This document shows, in pieces, positions 19,008 through 32,100 of a stretch of 64,000 nt of DNA; positions within the stretch are counted from its first letter, which is position 1; each line of letters begins with the position of its first letter. A program made the position numbers and the translations under genes. The notes under the pieces were generated by a model. It was not told the DNA's origin. It did no database searches and saw nothing but the letters and a program-made list of their open reading frames with translations. Origin of the DNA: an uncultured Burkholderiales bacterium (lineage in GTDB: Bacteria > Pseudomonadota > Gammaproteobacteria > Burkholderiales > Burkholderiaceae_C); contig CAILCI010000088.1 of the NCBI GenBank assembly GCA_903832625.1, forward strand, positions 1-64,000, read 5' to 3'.

Positions 19008-19592
19008 TCACTTCTGCTTAGCCACCCGCCCCATCAAATAAAACTCAGGATTGGGCATCATGCCGCTGAAGCTGGCCATGCGGTTGCTCAAACCAAAAAA
19101 TGCGGTGATGGCGGCAATGTCCCAAATGTCTTCCTCGTTAAGGCCGTGGGCGTGCAGAGGCGCAAAATCGGTGTCTTCGATTGCGTCGCTGTGCAGGCAC
19201 ACTTTCATGGCGAAGTCGAGGATGGCGCGCTGGCGCGGCGAGATATCGGCCTTGCGGTAGTTCACCGCCACTTGGTCGGCGACCAGCGGTTTCTTCTCGT
19301 AAATGCGCAAAATTGCGCCATGGGCCACCACGCAATACAAGCAGTTGTTGGCCGCGCTGGTGGTGGTGACAATCATCTCGCGCTCACCCTTGGTCAAGTT
19401 GCTTTCGCGTCCGACCGACTCGGGCACCATCAACGCATCGTGATAGGCAAAAAACGCGCGCCACTCGGCTGGGCGACGTGCCAGTGCCAAAAACACATTG
19501 GGCACAAAGCCCGCTTTTTCTTGCACTTCGAGCATTTTGTCGCGCAAGTCTTGCGGTAAATCGTGCAGATCGGGGTGTGGGTAGCGGCTCAT
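19008..19592 (-). CDS. AhpD-fold peroxidase-related protein
   Basis: 194 residues of the carboxymuconolactone decarboxylase/AhpD superfamily. The redox motif CLYCVVAH (CxxC plus His) is intact, as in alkylhydroperoxidase AhpD and the 'peroxidase-related enzyme' subgroup. Conserved NVFLALARRPAEWRAFFAYHDALM precedes it. It is convergent with the LysR gene and divergent from a second CMD-family gene 69 bases away. Confidence 0.88.
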   Translation of the reverse strand: MSRYPHPDLHDLPQDLRDKMLEVQEKAGFVPNVFLALARRPAEWRAFFAYHDALMVPESVGRESNLTKGEREMIVTTTSAANNCLYCVVAHGAILRIYEKKPLVADQVAVNYRKADISPRQRAILDFAMKVCLHSDAIEDTDFAPLHAHGLNEEDIWDIAAITAFFGLSNRMASFSGMMPNPEFYLMGRVAKQK

Positions 19593-19661
19593 GGTGTGTC
19601 TCCAAAAAAGGGATGTTTGTCGCGATTATGCTTAGTCACCATTCAAACAGGAGCCACTTGC

Positions 19662-20060
19662 ATGACACGCCAGCACAACCACCCCAGCGACCCCGCTTTT
19701 CAAAATGGCTTGGCCACACGCACCCAAGTCATGGGGCAAGACTTTGTGGATAAGGCTTTTGATGGCATGACCGAATTCACACAGCCCATTCAACACCACA
19801 TTACCCGCGCTGCCTGGGGCGATACCTGGCAGCGCGGCGTGCTGGATTTGAAAACCCGCAGCTTGATCACCGTCGCCATGCTCACGGCCTTGGGCAAATC
19901 GCACGAACTCAAAGGCCATGTACGCGGCGCACTCAACAACGGCGCCAGCCCAGAAGAACTGCAAGAAGTGCTGCTACATGCCGCCGTGTATTGCGGCGTG
20001 CCTGCGGCGGTGGAAGGTTTTCGCGCGGCGGCGGAAGTGGTGGATGGCGCGAAAGGGTGA
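19662..20060 (+). CDS. Carboxymuconolactone decarboxylase-family protein
   Basis: 132 residues from the ATG at 19662, which is preceded by CAGGAGCC. The C-terminal ELKGHVRGALNNGASPEELQEVLLHAAVYCGVPAAVEGF matches gamma-carboxymuconolactone decarboxylase (PcaC), the beta-ketoadipate pathway enzyme. No other pca genes are visible nearby, so a PcaC-like enzyme with another lactone substrate is equally possible. It diverges from the AhpD-like gene. Confidence 0.82.
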   Translation: MTRQHNHPSDPAFQNGLATRTQVMGQDFVDKAFDGMTEFTQPIQHHITRAAWGDTWQRGVLDLKTRSLITVAMLTALGKSHELKGHVRGALNNGASPEELQEVLLHAAVYCGVPAAVEGFRAAAEVVDGAKG

Positions 20061-20168
20061 GCTGGATTGTTGAAGTCAGTTAGAAAGACACGCTCAAATT
20101 GGGTGAATAGTGGCGTGGTGTTGTTAGCACGAAGCGGGACTCACTCTGAGCCTCTTCCTAGAAGCCAT

Positions 20169-21155
20169 TTAGCCCGCCACCACCCCATGCGCCTGCTGAT
20201 CCGCATGGTAGCTAGAGCGCACCATCGCCCCAACCGCTGCATGGCTAAAGCCCATTTCATAGGCTTTGGCCTCAAACATTTTGAAAGTGTCTGGATGCAC
20301 ATAGCGGCGCACTGGAATGTGCGAGCTGCTGGGGGCTAAGTATTGGCCAATGGTGAGCATGTCGATGTGGTGGTCGCGCATGTCTTGCATGACTTGCAAA
20401 ATCTCTTCGTCGGTTTCGCCCAAGCCCACCATCAAGCCACTTTTGGTGGGCACATGGGGGAACAAGGCCTTGAACTTCTTGAGCAAGTTCAGGCTGAATT
20501 GGTAATCGCTGCCCGGGCGCGCTTCTTTGTACAGACGCGGCACGGTCTCTAAGTTGTGATTCATCACATCGGGTGGCGCGGCTTTGAGGATGTCCAAAGC
20601 GCGGTCGTCGCGACCTCGAAAGTCGGGCACCAAAATTTCAATTTGCGTGCTGGGCGAGAGCGCGCGGGTGCGGCTGATGCAGTCGACAAAATGCTGACTG
20701 CCGCCATCGCGCAAATCGTCGCGGTCCACGCTGGTGATGACCACATATTTCAGCTTCAAGGCGGCAATGGTTTTGGCCAGGTTTTCGGGCTCATTCACAT
20801 CCAGCGGGTCGGGGCGGCCGTGGCCGACGTCACAAAACGGGCAGCGACGGGTGCACTTGTCGCCCATGATCATGAAGGTGGCCGTGCCTTTGCCAAAGCA
20901 TTCGCCAATGTTGGGGCAGGAAGCTTCTTCGCACACCGTCACCAATTTGTTGGCACGCAACACGTCTTTGATTTCATAAAAGCGCGTGCTGGGCGAGCCT
21001 GCTTTGACGCGAATCCAATCGGGTTTTTTGAGCACTTCGCCTTGTTCGACCTTGACCGGAATGCGCGACAGCTTGGCCGCCGCTTTTTGTTTGGCCGACG
21101 CGTTGTAGGTCTCGACAGATTGCGCTTCGCGCACAACATTGGATTCTGAGGACAT
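20169..21155 (-). CDS. lipA: Lipoyl synthase
   Basis: Radical SAM enzyme that inserts two sulfurs into octanoyl groups bound to lipoyl domains. It has 328 residues. The radical SAM cluster is CTRRCPFC (CxxxCxxC), and the auxiliary cluster is [12 protein letters not shown] near residue 75. The C-terminal segment ends in the usual conserved [10 protein letters not shown], which includes the cluster-ligand serine. It lies 17 bases downstream of lipB, together with DUF493, forming the common ybeD-lipB-lipA operon. Confidence 0.98.
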   Translation of the reverse strand: MSSESNVVREAQSVETYNASAKQKAAAKLSRIPVKVEQGEVLKKPDWIRVKAGSPSTRFYEIKDVLRANKLVTVCEEASCPNIGECFGKGTATFMIMGDKCTRRCPFCDVGHGRPDPLDVNEPENLAKTIAALKLKYVVITSVDRDDLRDGGSQHFVDCISRTRALSPSTQIEILVPDFRGRDDRALDILKAAPPDVMNHNLETVPRLYKEARPGSDYQFSLNLLKKFKALFPHVPTKSGLMVGLGETDEEILQVMQDMRDHHIDMLTIGQYLAPSSSHIPVRRYVHPDTFKMFEAKAYEMGFSHAAVGAMVRSSYHADQQAHGVVAG

Positions 21156-21172
21156 GGCAGATGAGCCCCGTT

Positions 21173-21853
21173 TCAGGGCGCTAAATAAGTGAGGAGCTTG
21201 TGGCTCAAAACATCAGCGGCTGCTTGCCAACTGACGGATACCCCGATTGTAGAAAGGTCGACCGTGCGCAGACCTTGGTAGCCACAGGGGTTGATACGCT
21301 CAAAGGGAGATAGGTCCATCGCCACGTTCAACGCCACACCGTGGTAAGTGCAATGGCGGCTGACTTTGATGCCCAAAGCCGCAATTTTGCCCAAGCCCGT
21401 GAAGTCAGGTGCCGTGCTTGCGCCATGTTGTGGGCGTTGCGGCAGCAGCGCGTGGCTGTGTGGATCGTCCAAGCGCACATAAATGCCGGGCGCGCCCGAG
21501 ACGCGGTGGCCCGTCACGCCAAATTCAGCCAGTGTGCGAATGACGGCTTCTTCAAGGCGGTAGACGTATTCTTTGACGAAATAGCCGGCACGTTGCAGGT
21601 TGATGAGCGGATAAGCCACCACTTGACCCGGGCCGTGGTAAGTCACTTGCCCGCCTCGGTTGGTTTTGACGACCGGAATATCGCCCGCCGCCAAGACATG
21701 GCCGTCCAGTCCAGCCAGGCCTTGGGTGAACGTGGGTGGGTGCTCACACAGCCAGAGTTGATCGGGCGTATGGGCATCGCGTTCGGCGCTGAAGCGCTGC
21801 ATGGCCTCATAGGTCGGCGCATAGTCAACCTGACCTAATAAGTGCAGCTCCAT
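21173..21853 (-). CDS. lipB: Octanoyltransferase
   Basis: Transfers octanoyl from acyl carrier protein to lipoyl domains of 2-oxoacid dehydrogenases and the glycine cleavage H protein. It has 226 residues. The signature [20 protein letters not shown] and the acyl-enzyme region (GAPGIYVRL, then [22 protein letters not shown], then INPCGYQGL with the catalytic Cys) are intact. It lies between DUF493 and lipA. Confidence 0.97.
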   Translation of the reverse strand: MELHLLGQVDYAPTYEAMQRFSAERDAHTPDQLWLCEHPPTFTQGLAGLDGHVLAAGDIPVVKTNRGGQVTYHGPGQVVAYPLINLQRAGYFVKEYVYRLEEAVIRTLAEFGVTGHRVSGAPGIYVRLDDPHSHALLPQRPQHGASTAPDFTGLGKIAALGIKVSRHCTYHGVALNVAMDLSPFERINPCGYQGLRTVDLSTIGVSVSWQAAADVLSHKLLTYLAP

Positions 21854-21855
21854 GG

Positions 21856-22149
21856 TTAGAGAACGACTTTGACCATTGGGTGCGAGGTCAGGGTGCGGTA
21901 AATCTCATCCAATTGCTCGCGGCTGGTAGCAGTGATGGTGATCGTCACGCCCAAATACTTGCCACCTTTGCTGTCACGCAGCTCTATCGTGCTGGCGTCA
22001 AAAGTAGGGTCAAATTGATGGGCGATGAAAGTTACCGCGTGAACAAATCCATCCACGTTGTCGCCCATGACCTTGATCGGGAAAGGGCTAGGGTACTCAA
22101 TCAGCGAGTCCTGGCGCGGATTTGGCGGGGTTTTCGGAGTCAATGTCAT
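21856..22149 (-). CDS. YbeD/DUF493 family protein
   Basis: 97 residues from the ATG at 22149. A TTG two codons upstream is less likely. Small ACT-like fold protein of the YbeD/DUF493 family with FPIKVMGDN at the start and [23 protein letters not shown] at the end. It is routinely found directly upstream of lipB, here 2 bases away. A regulatory role in lipoate metabolism is proposed for the family but not established. Confidence 0.9.
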   Translation of the reverse strand: MTLTPKTPPNPRQDSLIEYPSPFPIKVMGDNVDGFVHAVTFIAHQFDPTFDASTIELRDSKGGKYLGVTITITATSREQLDEIYRTLTSHPMVKVVL

Positions 22150-22255
22150 GCCCAATTATCGCTCTTGGGGTAGGTCAGTATAAAAACCTATGGGTTATCA
22201 CGTACAATAGCAGGCTTTGCAAGATTGCACGGATGTAACCTGGGTGTAAACAAAC

Positions 22256-22729
22256 ATGACCAGAATACTTCCATACGATCAAGAAGATACACAAGACGTC
22301 GTTGTGCCCTTGAGTGCCGAACAGGTGCAAGAGTTACGCAAACGCCAGCCGTTGTTATCGGTTTGGCGGGTGGTTGGAGCCCAAATACTCGTTGGGTTCT
22401 TGCTGGCTGGGGCAGTTTCGTGGGTGTCGGGCAAGCCGTCAGTGGGCTGGTCCGCGCTGTATGGTGCGGGCGCTGTCATATTTCCTGCTGCGTTATTCGC
22501 TCGGGGTTTGATGGCTCCCTTGGCCTCCGCTAACGCGGGTGCTGCTGTGTTTGGTTTCTTCTTGTGGGAAATGGTGAAGGTGGGTCTGACGGTTGCCATG
22601 CTGTTTGCGGCGCCGCGACTGCTGACTGATTTGAGTTGGCCTGCCATGTTGGCAGGCTTGATTGTGACAATGAAGGTGTATTGGTTGGCACTGGGCCTGC
22701 GCCGAGTGTTTTATCCAAAACCCAATTAA
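22256..22729 (+). CDS. atpI: ATP synthase subunit I-like protein
   Basis: 157-residue inner-membrane protein with four hydrophobic segments (about 44-62, 72-90, 100-118 and 125-143). It precedes atpB, as atpI does in proteobacteria, and is thought to help c-ring assembly. The N-terminal cytoplasmic part (PLSAEQVQELRKRQPLLSVWRVV) is typical of betaproteobacteria. The 106-base gap from DUF493 contains TATAAA (22179-22184) and TACAAT (22203-22208), possible -10 elements for the atp operon. Matching -35 boxes are poor. Confidence 0.88.
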   Translation: MTRILPYDQEDTQDVVVPLSAEQVQELRKRQPLLSVWRVVGAQILVGFLLAGAVSWVSGKPSVGWSALYGAGAVIFPAALFARGLMAPLASANAGAAVFGFFLWEMVKVGLTVAMLFAAPRLLTDLSWPAMLAGLIVTMKVYWLALGLRRVFYPKPN

Positions 22730-22743
22730 CGAAGAGTGAACGA

Positions 22744-23912
<1,169 letters not shown>

Positions 23913-23942
23913 TTCAGCAACAACCATAAGAAAGGTGTTGCC

Positions 23943-24413
23943 GTGAGTATTAACGCAACCCTGTTTGTTCAGGCGATCGTTTTTGCAATTTTGGTGTGGT
24001 TCACGATGAAATTCGTGTGGCCCCCCATTGCAAACGCTTTGGACGAACGTTCAGAAAAAATCGCCCACGGTCTGGCCGCTGCAGAGCACGCAAAGATTGA
24101 ATTGTCCAACGCTCACAAAGAGGTTGAACTTCAATTGAGCGCGACGCGCAACGAGTCCACCGCATTGTTGGCTGACGCTGAGCGTCGTGCCCAACACATG
24201 ATCGACGAAGCCAAGGCTCGCGCCACTGAAGAAGGCAACAAGATCATTGCGGCTGCCCGTGCTGAAGCAGAACAAGAAGTCGTCAAAGCCCGTGAGGTCT
24301 TGCGTGAGCAAGTTGCCGCATTGGCTGTCAAAGGTGCTGAGCAAATTCTTCACAAAGAAGTCAATGCCAGCGTCCATGCCGATTTGTTGTCTCGCTTGAA
24401 GACTGAGCTGTAA
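23943..24413 (+). CDS. atpF: ATP synthase F0 subunit b
   Basis: Peripheral stalk subunit, 156 residues with one N-terminal membrane helix (about 6-26) and a long charged coiled coil. The start is a GTG at 23943 ([20 protein letters not shown]), with AAGAAAGGTGTTGCC upstream. The order atpE-atpF-atpH is standard. Confidence 0.97.
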   Translation: MSINATLFVQAIVFAILVWFTMKFVWPPIANALDERSEKIAHGLAAAEHAKIELSNAHKEVELQLSATRNESTALLADAERRAQHMIDEAKARATEEGNKIIAAARAEAEQEVVKAREVLREQVAALAVKGAEQILHKEVNASVHADLLSRLKTEL

Positions 24414-24422
24414 GAGGGAAAT

Positions 24423-24953
24423 ATGGCTGAACTCGCCACCATTGCCCGTCCTTACGCTGAAGCTCTTTTCAAAGCTTCTCAAGCCAACTTGGCCGCTACT
24501 GCCGTCTGGCTCGATGAATTGGCGGCAATTGCTGATAACCAGCAATTGCTTCAGTTTGCCGAAAGCCCCAAAACTACTGCTTCGCAAGTGTTTGAGGTGA
24601 TCAAAGGCGTGGCCAAGTCGCAGTTGTCAAATGAGGCGCAAAACTTTTTGCATGCCGTGATTGATAACGGTCGCTTGAGCGCTTTGCCAGAAATGGCAGC
24701 CCAATTCCGTGAACGCGTGAATGCGCAAGCGGGATCTTCGGATGCGGTTGTTTACAGTGCATTTGATATTGACGCTGCGGCCTTGGCCAATGTGACAGAG
24801 TTGCTTCAAAAGCGCTTTGGTCGCAAGCTCAATGTGTCTGTGCAATTGCAACCCGATTTGATCGGTGGCATTCGCGTGGTGGTGGGCGACGAGGTGCTTG
24901 ACACCTCTGTCAAAGCCCGTTTGGAACAAATGAAAGTTGCGCTGACGGCCTAA
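24423..24953 (+). CDS. atpH: ATP synthase F1 subunit delta
   Basis: 176 residues. Links the peripheral stalk to the F1 head. The N-terminal [13 protein letters not shown] and the C-terminal [26 protein letters not shown] are family signatures. It follows atpF by 9 bases. Confidence 0.97.
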   Translation: MAELATIARPYAEALFKASQANLAATAVWLDELAAIADNQQLLQFAESPKTTASQVFEVIKGVAKSQLSNEAQNFLHAVIDNGRLSALPEMAAQFRERVNAQAGSSDAVVYSAFDIDAAALANVTELLQKRFGRKLNVSVQLQPDLIGGIRVVVGDEVLDTSVKARLEQMKVALTA

Positions 24954-24990
24954 CGGTCAGTCAGCCCTAACCAGAAAGAAGGAAAGAGTC

Positions 24991-26529
24991 ATGCAACTCA
25001 ATCCCGCAGAAATTTCCGAGCTCATTAAGAGCCGTATCGAAGGCTTGGCCAGCGGTGCCGACGTTCGTAACCAAGGCACCGTGTTGTCGGTGACTGACGG
25101 TATCGTGCGCGTTCACGGTCTGTCTGACGTGATGCAAGGCGAGATGTTGGAATTCCCCAACAACACATTCGGTTTGGCGCTCAACTTAGAGCGTGATTCC
25201 GTGGGTGCTGTGATTTTGGGTGAATACGAACACATCTCCGAAGGCGACACCGTCAAATGTACAGGTCGCATTTTGGAAGTGCCCGTGGGTCCTGAACTCA
25301 TTGGTCGCGTGGTCAACGCTTTGGGTCAGCCCATTGACGGCAAAGGTCCGATCAACGCCAAAATGACTGACGTGATCGAAAAAGTCGCGCCTGGCGTGAT
25401 TGCTCGTCAATCCGTGAGCCAGCCCATGCAAACCGGTTTGAAATCCATCGACTCGATGGTGCCAGTGGGCCGTGGGCAACGTGAGTTGATCATTGGTGAC
25501 CGCCAAACTGGTAAAACCGCTGTTGCGATTGACGCCATCATCAACCAAAAAGGTCAGAACATGACCTGCGTTTACGTCGCGATTGGCCAAAAAGCCTCGT
25601 CGATCAAAAACGTGGTGCGTGCGCTGGAGCAAGCTGGCGCGATGGAATACACCATTGTGGTGGCCGCTTCTGCCTCCGAATCTGCAGCGATGCAATACGT
25701 GTCGGCCTACTCGGGCTGTACCATGGGCGAATACTTCCGCGACCGTGGCCAAGACGCTTTGATCGTGTATGACGATTTGTCTAAGCAAGCTGTGGCTTAC
25801 CGCCAAGTTTCTTTGCTGTTGCGTCGTCCCCCAGGCCGCGAAGCCTACCCTGGCGACGTGTTCTATCTCCACAGCCGTTTGCTCGAACGCGCAGCCCGCG
25901 TCAATGCCGATTACGTGGAAGCCTTCACCAAAGGTGAAGTCAAAGGCAAAACAGGTTCATTGACGGCTCTGCCCATCATTGAAACCCAAGCCGGTGACGT
26001 GTCCGCATTCGTGCCAACCAACGTGATTTCGATCACCGACGGTCAAATCTTCTTGGAAACTTCGTTGTTTAACGCCGGTGTGCGTCCTGCGATTAACGCT
26101 GGTATTTCAGTGTCTCGCGTGGGTGGTGCAGCGCAAACCAAGCTGATCAAAAACCTCTCCGGCGGTATCCGTACCGACTTGGCGCAGTACCGTGAATTGG
26201 CTGCTTTTGCGCAGTTCGCCTCTGACTTGGACGAAGCCACCCGCAAACAATTGGATCGCGGCGCGCGCGTGACTGAATTGCTCAAGCAAGCTCAGTACAG
26301 CCCTCAGTCCATCAGCTTGATGGGCGCGACTTTGTTTGCTGTCAACAAAGGCTTCTTGGATGACATCGAAGTCAAACAAGTTCTGCCCTTTGAAAGCGGT
26401 ATGCACGCTTACCTCAAAGACAAGCACGCCGCTTTGCTGGCCAAATTAGAAGCCGACAAAGCACTGGACAAAGACGCCGAGGCCGAATTGAATGCAGCCA
26501 TCACTGCGTTCAAGAAAACCTTTGCTTAA
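24991..26529 (+). CDS. atpA: ATP synthase F1 subunit alpha
   Basis: 512 residues. Non-catalytic nucleotide-binding subunit with the P-loop [10 protein letters not shown] and the arginine-finger region. The signature [17 protein letters not shown] is present. Its length and gene order are standard for the operon. Confidence 0.99.
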   Translation: MQLNPAEISELIKSRIEGLASGADVRNQGTVLSVTDGIVRVHGLSDVMQGEMLEFPNNTFGLALNLERDSVGAVILGEYEHISEGDTVKCTGRILEVPVGPELIGRVVNALGQPIDGKGPINAKMTDVIEKVAPGVIARQSVSQPMQTGLKSIDSMVPVGRGQRELIIGDRQTGKTAVAIDAIINQKGQNMTCVYVAIGQKASSIKNVVRALEQAGAMEYTIVVAASASESAAMQYVSAYSGCTMGEYFRDRGQDALIVYDDLSKQAVAYRQVSLLLRRPPGREAYPGDVFYLHSRLLERAARVNADYVEAFTKGEVKGKTGSLTALPIIETQAGDVSAFVPTNVISITDGQIFLETSLFNAGVRPAINAGISVSRVGGAAQTKLIKNLSGGIRTDLAQYRELAAFAQFASDLDEATRKQLDRGARVTELLKQAQYSPQSISLMGATLFAVNKGFLDDIEVKQVLPFESGMHAYLKDKHAALLAKLEADKALDKDAEAELNAAITAFKKTFA

Positions 26530-26555
26530 TCCCTACCTTATACAAGGAGCCTCAG

Positions 26556-28842
<2,287 letters not shown>

Positions 28843-28850
28843 GAGATCCT

Positions 28851-29267
28851 ATGAGTACCATCCACGTTGATGTTGTCAGTGCTGAAGAGTCCATCTTCTC
28901 AGGCGAAGCCACTTTCGTGGCCTTGCCTGGCGAGTCGGGCGAGCTGGGCATCTATCCACGTCACACGCCTTTGATCACGCGCATCCGTCCCGGCTCTGTG
29001 CGTATTCAAATGGCCGATGGTGGCGAAGAGTTCGTGTTCGTGGCTGGTGGCATTTTGGAAGTGCAACCCGATTGCGTCACGGTTCTGTCCGACACAGCGG
29101 TTCGCGGCAAAGATTTAGACGAAGAAAAAGCCAACAAAGCCAAACAAGCTGCTGAAGAAGCATTGAAAAATGCCAAGAGCGATGTTGATTTGGCTCGTGC
29201 TCAATCTGAGTTGGCCATTTTTGCTGCTGAGCTGGCTGCTTTGCGCAAATACCGCCATAAAAAGTAA
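28851..29267 (+). CDS. atpC: ATP synthase F1 subunit epsilon
   Basis: 138 residues. Regulatory rotor subunit with an N-terminal beta-sandwich ([32 protein letters not shown]) and a C-terminal helical hairpin. It is the last gene of the atp operon and is followed by a clear terminator. Confidence 0.97.
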   Translation: MSTIHVDVVSAEESIFSGEATFVALPGESGELGIYPRHTPLITRIRPGSVRIQMADGGEEFVFVAGGILEVQPDCVTVLSDTAVRGKDLDEEKANKAKQAAEEALKNAKSDVDLARAQSELAIFAAELAALRKYRHKK

Positions 29268-29287
29268 GCGACTGTGCTGCTCCATGC

Positions 29288-29318
29288 AAGCCCTTGTTGA
29301 AAAACAAGGGCTTTTTTT
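29288..29318 (+). terminator. Intrinsic terminator of the atp operon
   Basis: AAGCCCTTGTT (29288-29298) pairs with AACAAGGGCTT (29303-29313) around a GAAA tetraloop, followed by TTTTTTT to 29318. It lies about 20 bases after the atpC stop. Confidence 0.95.
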
Positions 29319-29348
29319 GTGGGCGCCAAAACAAGCGAAAATTCGTCT

Positions 29349-29804
29349 ATGACCAAAGCCAAACTTCGCGCAGCCACAGTGGGCGGATCTGCTGACGACA
29401 TCGAGACCGCATTTTATGAAGCCTTGCATCACGCAGATATCACCGCCTTGATGGCGTGTTGGGCGGATGAAGACGACATTGTGTGCATCCATCCTGGTGG
29501 AATTCGATTGATTGGCAGCTCAGCTATCCGGCAGTCTTTTGAAACATTGTTTGCCAATGGACCGTTGAATTTGAGCTTGGAGTCAGTGCACAAGGTCGAG
29601 TCATTGACCAGCGCCATGCACAATTTGATAGAGCGCGTGTTCGTGATGACGAACGAAGGTCAACGTGAAGCATTGGTGCATGTGACCAATGTCTACCAGC
29701 GCACAGCGCAAGGCTGGCGCATGGTGGCGCACCATGCCAGTCCAGGCATTTTGGCGCCGTCCAGTGCTCAAGCGGCACCTGCAACAGGGCAGGTGCTGCA
29801 CTGA
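29349..29804 (+). CDS. NTF2-like/SnoaL-type protein
   Basis: 151 residues from the ATG at 29349. An in-frame extension to 29319 runs into the terminator. The pattern IETAFYEALHHADITALMACWADEDDIVCIHPGG, followed by a C-terminal HVTNVYQRTAQGWRMVAHHAS, fits the cone-shaped NTF2/DUF4440-like fold. Such proteins bind small hydrophobic ligands or act as isomerases. The function is unknown. The stop overlaps the hydrolase start (TGATG). Confidence 0.75.
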   Translation: MTKAKLRAATVGGSADDIETAFYEALHHADITALMACWADEDDIVCIHPGGIRLIGSSAIRQSFETLFANGPLNLSLESVHKVESLTSAMHNLIERVFVMTNEGQREALVHVTNVYQRTAQGWRMVAHHASPGILAPSSAQAAPATGQVLH

Positions 29805-30769
29805 TGTGGAACTACCGAGCACCAAGGTGGTTGCCAGGTGGGCATGCACAAACCATTTATGCGGCCAAGTGGGCACGAAACAGCACAGACCAACATGTGC
29901 ATTGGACTCGCCAACGGTGGGCAACTCCCGATGCAGACTTTGTTGACGTAGATTGGCGGCGCGTCAGCAACAACAACGCACCACTGTTGGTCTTGTTTCA
30001 TGGCTTGGAGGGTTCTTCACACAGTCATTACGCGAGAGCGTTTGCCAGCATTGCACAAGCATCGGGTTGGCACATCGCCGTGCCGCATTTCAGAGGCTGC
30101 AGCGGCGAGCCAAATTGGGCGCCCAGAGCCTATCACTCGGGCGATTACGAAGAAATTGACTGGATGTTGAAAAAATTCAGTGAGCAAACAAGCGGCAAAC
30201 TCTATGCCGTGGGTGTGTCCTTGGGCGGCAATGCCTTGATGAAATGGGCTGGCATGAAGCAAAGCAGTGCAAATGCCATCGTAAATGCGGTCGCATCGGT
30301 TTGCGCCCCGTTAGATTTGACGGCCAGCGGACACGCCATAGGCCAGGGCTTTAATCGGTGGTCGTACACGCGCATGTTTCTGGCCAGCATGAAACCCAGA
30401 GCGCAGCACAAATATGCCCAGTATCCGGGTTTGTTTGACTTAAAAGCGGTGATGCGTGCGAAAAATTTATATGAATTTGACCAAGCCTTTACAGCGCCCC
30501 TGCATGGTTTTGCCAATGCGGATGAATACTGGCGCATAGCCTCTGCCAAGCCTCACATGAAGAATATTGCATTGCCCGCTTTGGCGCTCAATGCAATGAA
30601 TGATCCGTTCATTCCGGCAAGCAGTTTGCCAGAGCCGCACGATGTCAGCCAGCACGTTAGCCTGTGGCATACCGCGCAAGGTGGACATGTTGGTTTTGCA
30701 GATTCACCTTGGCCGGGGCATGTTTTGTCTTTGCCACAAGCGGTCGTTTCATGGCTCAAACAATGGTGA
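29804..30769 (+). CDS. Alpha/beta hydrolase, YheT family
   Basis: 321 residues. LFHGLEGSSHSHY forms the oxyanion region, GVSLGGNALMKW is the nucleophile elbow (GxSxG), and RGCSGEPN is the family's conserved loop. Asp in MNDPFIP and His in GGHVGF complete the triad. Family members are esterases of undefined substrate. It is coupled to the upstream NTF2-like gene. Confidence 0.9.
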   Translation: MWNYRAPRWLPGGHAQTIYAAKWARNSTDQHVHWTRQRWATPDADFVDVDWRRVSNNNAPLLVLFHGLEGSSHSHYARAFASIAQASGWHIAVPHFRGCSGEPNWAPRAYHSGDYEEIDWMLKKFSEQTSGKLYAVGVSLGGNALMKWAGMKQSSANAIVNAVASVCAPLDLTASGHAIGQGFNRWSYTRMFLASMKPRAQHKYAQYPGLFDLKAVMRAKNLYEFDQAFTAPLHGFANADEYWRIASAKPHMKNIALPALALNAMNDPFIPASSLPEPHDVSQHVSLWHTAQGGHVGFADSPWPGHVLSLPQAVVSWLKQW

Positions 30770-30777
30770 GATAGAAA

Positions 30778-31311
30778 ATGGATGACTTGGTCAAGCAAGC
30801 CATGCTGAAATGGCCCAATGTTCCCGACTGCTTTGGCTGGCTGGGCTTGGATGCTCGGGGCGATTGGTATATGCGCGACGATGGGGTTCAGGCGGCGGGA
30901 GACTTCCCCAAAGCCAAAGGCTCGCGTTTGCAGCATGACAAGCTGATCGCATTTATCGCGCGCAATTACAGTTGCGATGCCTCAGGACAGTGGTTTTTTC
31001 AAAATGGACCGCAACGTGTGTTTGTGGCTCTAGAAAACACACCATGGGTGTGGCGCATCAATACGGACGGGACAATCAAATCGCACACGGAGCAAAGAAC
31101 AACAGTGCACAAATGCTTGCTAGATGAGCACGGTCATTTGTACTTTGTCACCCCACTGGGGGTGGGTTTGGTACATACGCAAGATGTCTTGGAAGCTTCG
31201 CTCTTGATAGAGAAATCAAACTGGACCGTGCACACCATTGGCTATGAAGCCCTGCCAACTCAATACAAATTTGTCAGGCAACCATTTTGTCAGGCAACTA
31301 TTAGGCAATAA
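30778..31311 (+). CDS. Conserved protein of unknown function
   Basis: 177 residues starting MDDLVKQAMLKWPNVPDCFGWLGLDARGDWYMRDD, a form I recognise only as a conserved betaproteobacterial family of unknown role. It appears soluble, with no signal peptide or membrane segment. A 16-base tandem duplication at its very 3' end has shifted the frame and replaced the last residues (now QPFCQATIRQ). It follows the hydrolase by 8 bases and is probably co-transcribed with it. Confidence 0.72.
   Translation: MDDLVKQAMLKWPNVPDCFGWLGLDARGDWYMRDDGVQAAGDFPKAKGSRLQHDKLIAFIARNYSCDASGQWFFQNGPQRVFVALENTPWVWRINTDGTIKSHTEQRTTVHKCLLDEHGHLYFVTPLGVGLVHTQDVLEASLLIEKSNWTVHTIGYEALPTQYKFVRQPFCQATIRQ
31270..31301 (+). 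repeat. 16-bp tandem duplication at the 3' end of a gene
   Basis: Two adjacent 16-base units, 31270-31285 and 31286-31301, both start TTTGTCAGGCAAC and differ at one base near the end (CCAT versus CTAT). Because 16 is not a multiple of three, the duplication changes the reading frame of the host gene just before its stop. Confidence 0.85.
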
Positions 31312-31333
31312 AAAACCGGCCTGAGCCGGTTTT
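31312..31333. terminator. Bidirectional intrinsic terminator
   Basis: AAAACCGGC (31312-31320) pairs with GCCGGTTTT (31325-31333) around a CTGA loop. A-rich and T-rich flanks allow it to end both the forward gene (stop at 31311) and the convergent cytochrome gene (stop at 31351). Confidence 0.9.
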
Positions 31334-31350
31334 GAAGAAGTACGCACCAA

Positions 31351-31857
31351 TTACTTGGCGGCAGCAGGGGCTTTTGGTTCGGCAAACTTTGCGCCGCCAG
31401 CGTTGGCCATGTAAACCACGCCGCGAGCAATTTCAAAGTCGCTGTAGTCGCCGCCACTTTGCGCACTCATATTGCCTTTGCCTTTGAGAGCCGAAGCCCA
31501 CAAGGTATCAAAGCCTTTGCCAATGCGCGAGCCCCAAGCGCCAGCATCGCCGAATTTGGGCGCGCCCAGCGCACCTGCGGCATGGCAAGTGCTGCATTGG
31601 CCTTTGAAAACTTCTTCGCCAGAGCGAGGTTCACGGTTTTCATCGCGAATTTCAACAGCTCCGACCTTTTGAATACGAGCTGCAACAGCCTCAGCCTCAT
31701 TGGAGCTGCCCGCTTGGGGTTTGTTGCCGGTAGTGACAGCGTAAACCAAGCCAATGATGATGAACACAGGCACAACAAATGAATAAAAAACGGCAAGCAA
31801 CAACTGCTTGGGGGTTTTGATCGGGCCAGTATGCGCTTCGTCGTGATGGTCACTCAT
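31351..31857 (-). CDS. Membrane-anchored cytochrome c5-type protein
   Basis: 168 residues. An N-terminal membrane helix (about 18-42, LLLAVFYSFVVPVFIIIGLVYAV) is followed by a flexible linker and a mono-heme domain with CSTCH. A methionine in the YMANAGG segment is the likely second heme ligand. Such proteins carry electrons in the periplasm to terminal oxidases. It lies convergent to the unknown gene and upstream of tRNA-Arg in opposite orientation. Confidence 0.88.
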   Translation of the reverse strand: MSDHHDEAHTGPIKTPKQLLLAVFYSFVVPVFIIIGLVYAVTTGNKPQAGSSNEAEAVAARIQKVGAVEIRDENREPRSGEEVFKGQCSTCHAAGALGAPKFGDAGAWGSRIGKGFDTLWASALKGKGNMSAQSGGDYSDFEIARGVVYMANAGGAKFAEPKAPAAAK

Positions 31858-31932
31858 GGGGAGAAATCCTATGGTTTAGCTGGAGAATTTATCAAATTAT
31901 AACGTTGCATCTACAATGCTTCGAATATGAAA

Positions 31933-32008
31933 GCGGCTGTAGCTCAGTGGATAGAGTATTGGCCTCCGAAGCCAAGGGTCGTGGGTTCGATCCCCGCCAG
32001 CCGCACCA
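31933..32008 (+). tRNA. tRNA-Arg (anticodon CCG)
   Basis: 76 bases including an encoded 3' CCA. The acceptor stem GCGGCTG pairs with CAGCCGC. The D-arm contains AGCTCAGTGGATAGAGT. The anticodon stem TTGGC/GCCAA encloses CTCCGAA, giving anticodon CCG, which reads CGG arginine codons. The T-arm is CGTGGGTTCGATCCCCGCC. TACAAT at 31912-31917 is a possible -10 element. It stands alone, with no second tRNA nearby. Confidence 0.97.
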
Positions 32009-32100
32009 TTCAAATATGAGTTGCGAATATATATTAATTTGATAAAAACATAAATAATCGACAAATTAGAGGTAAAGTAGATATTCGAAAGGGGTCTGCT

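Noticed and set aside
20061-20168. Possible small gene or RNA between the CMD gene and lipA
   Set aside because: The 108 bases show no ribosome-binding site, stable hairpin or recognisable RNA.
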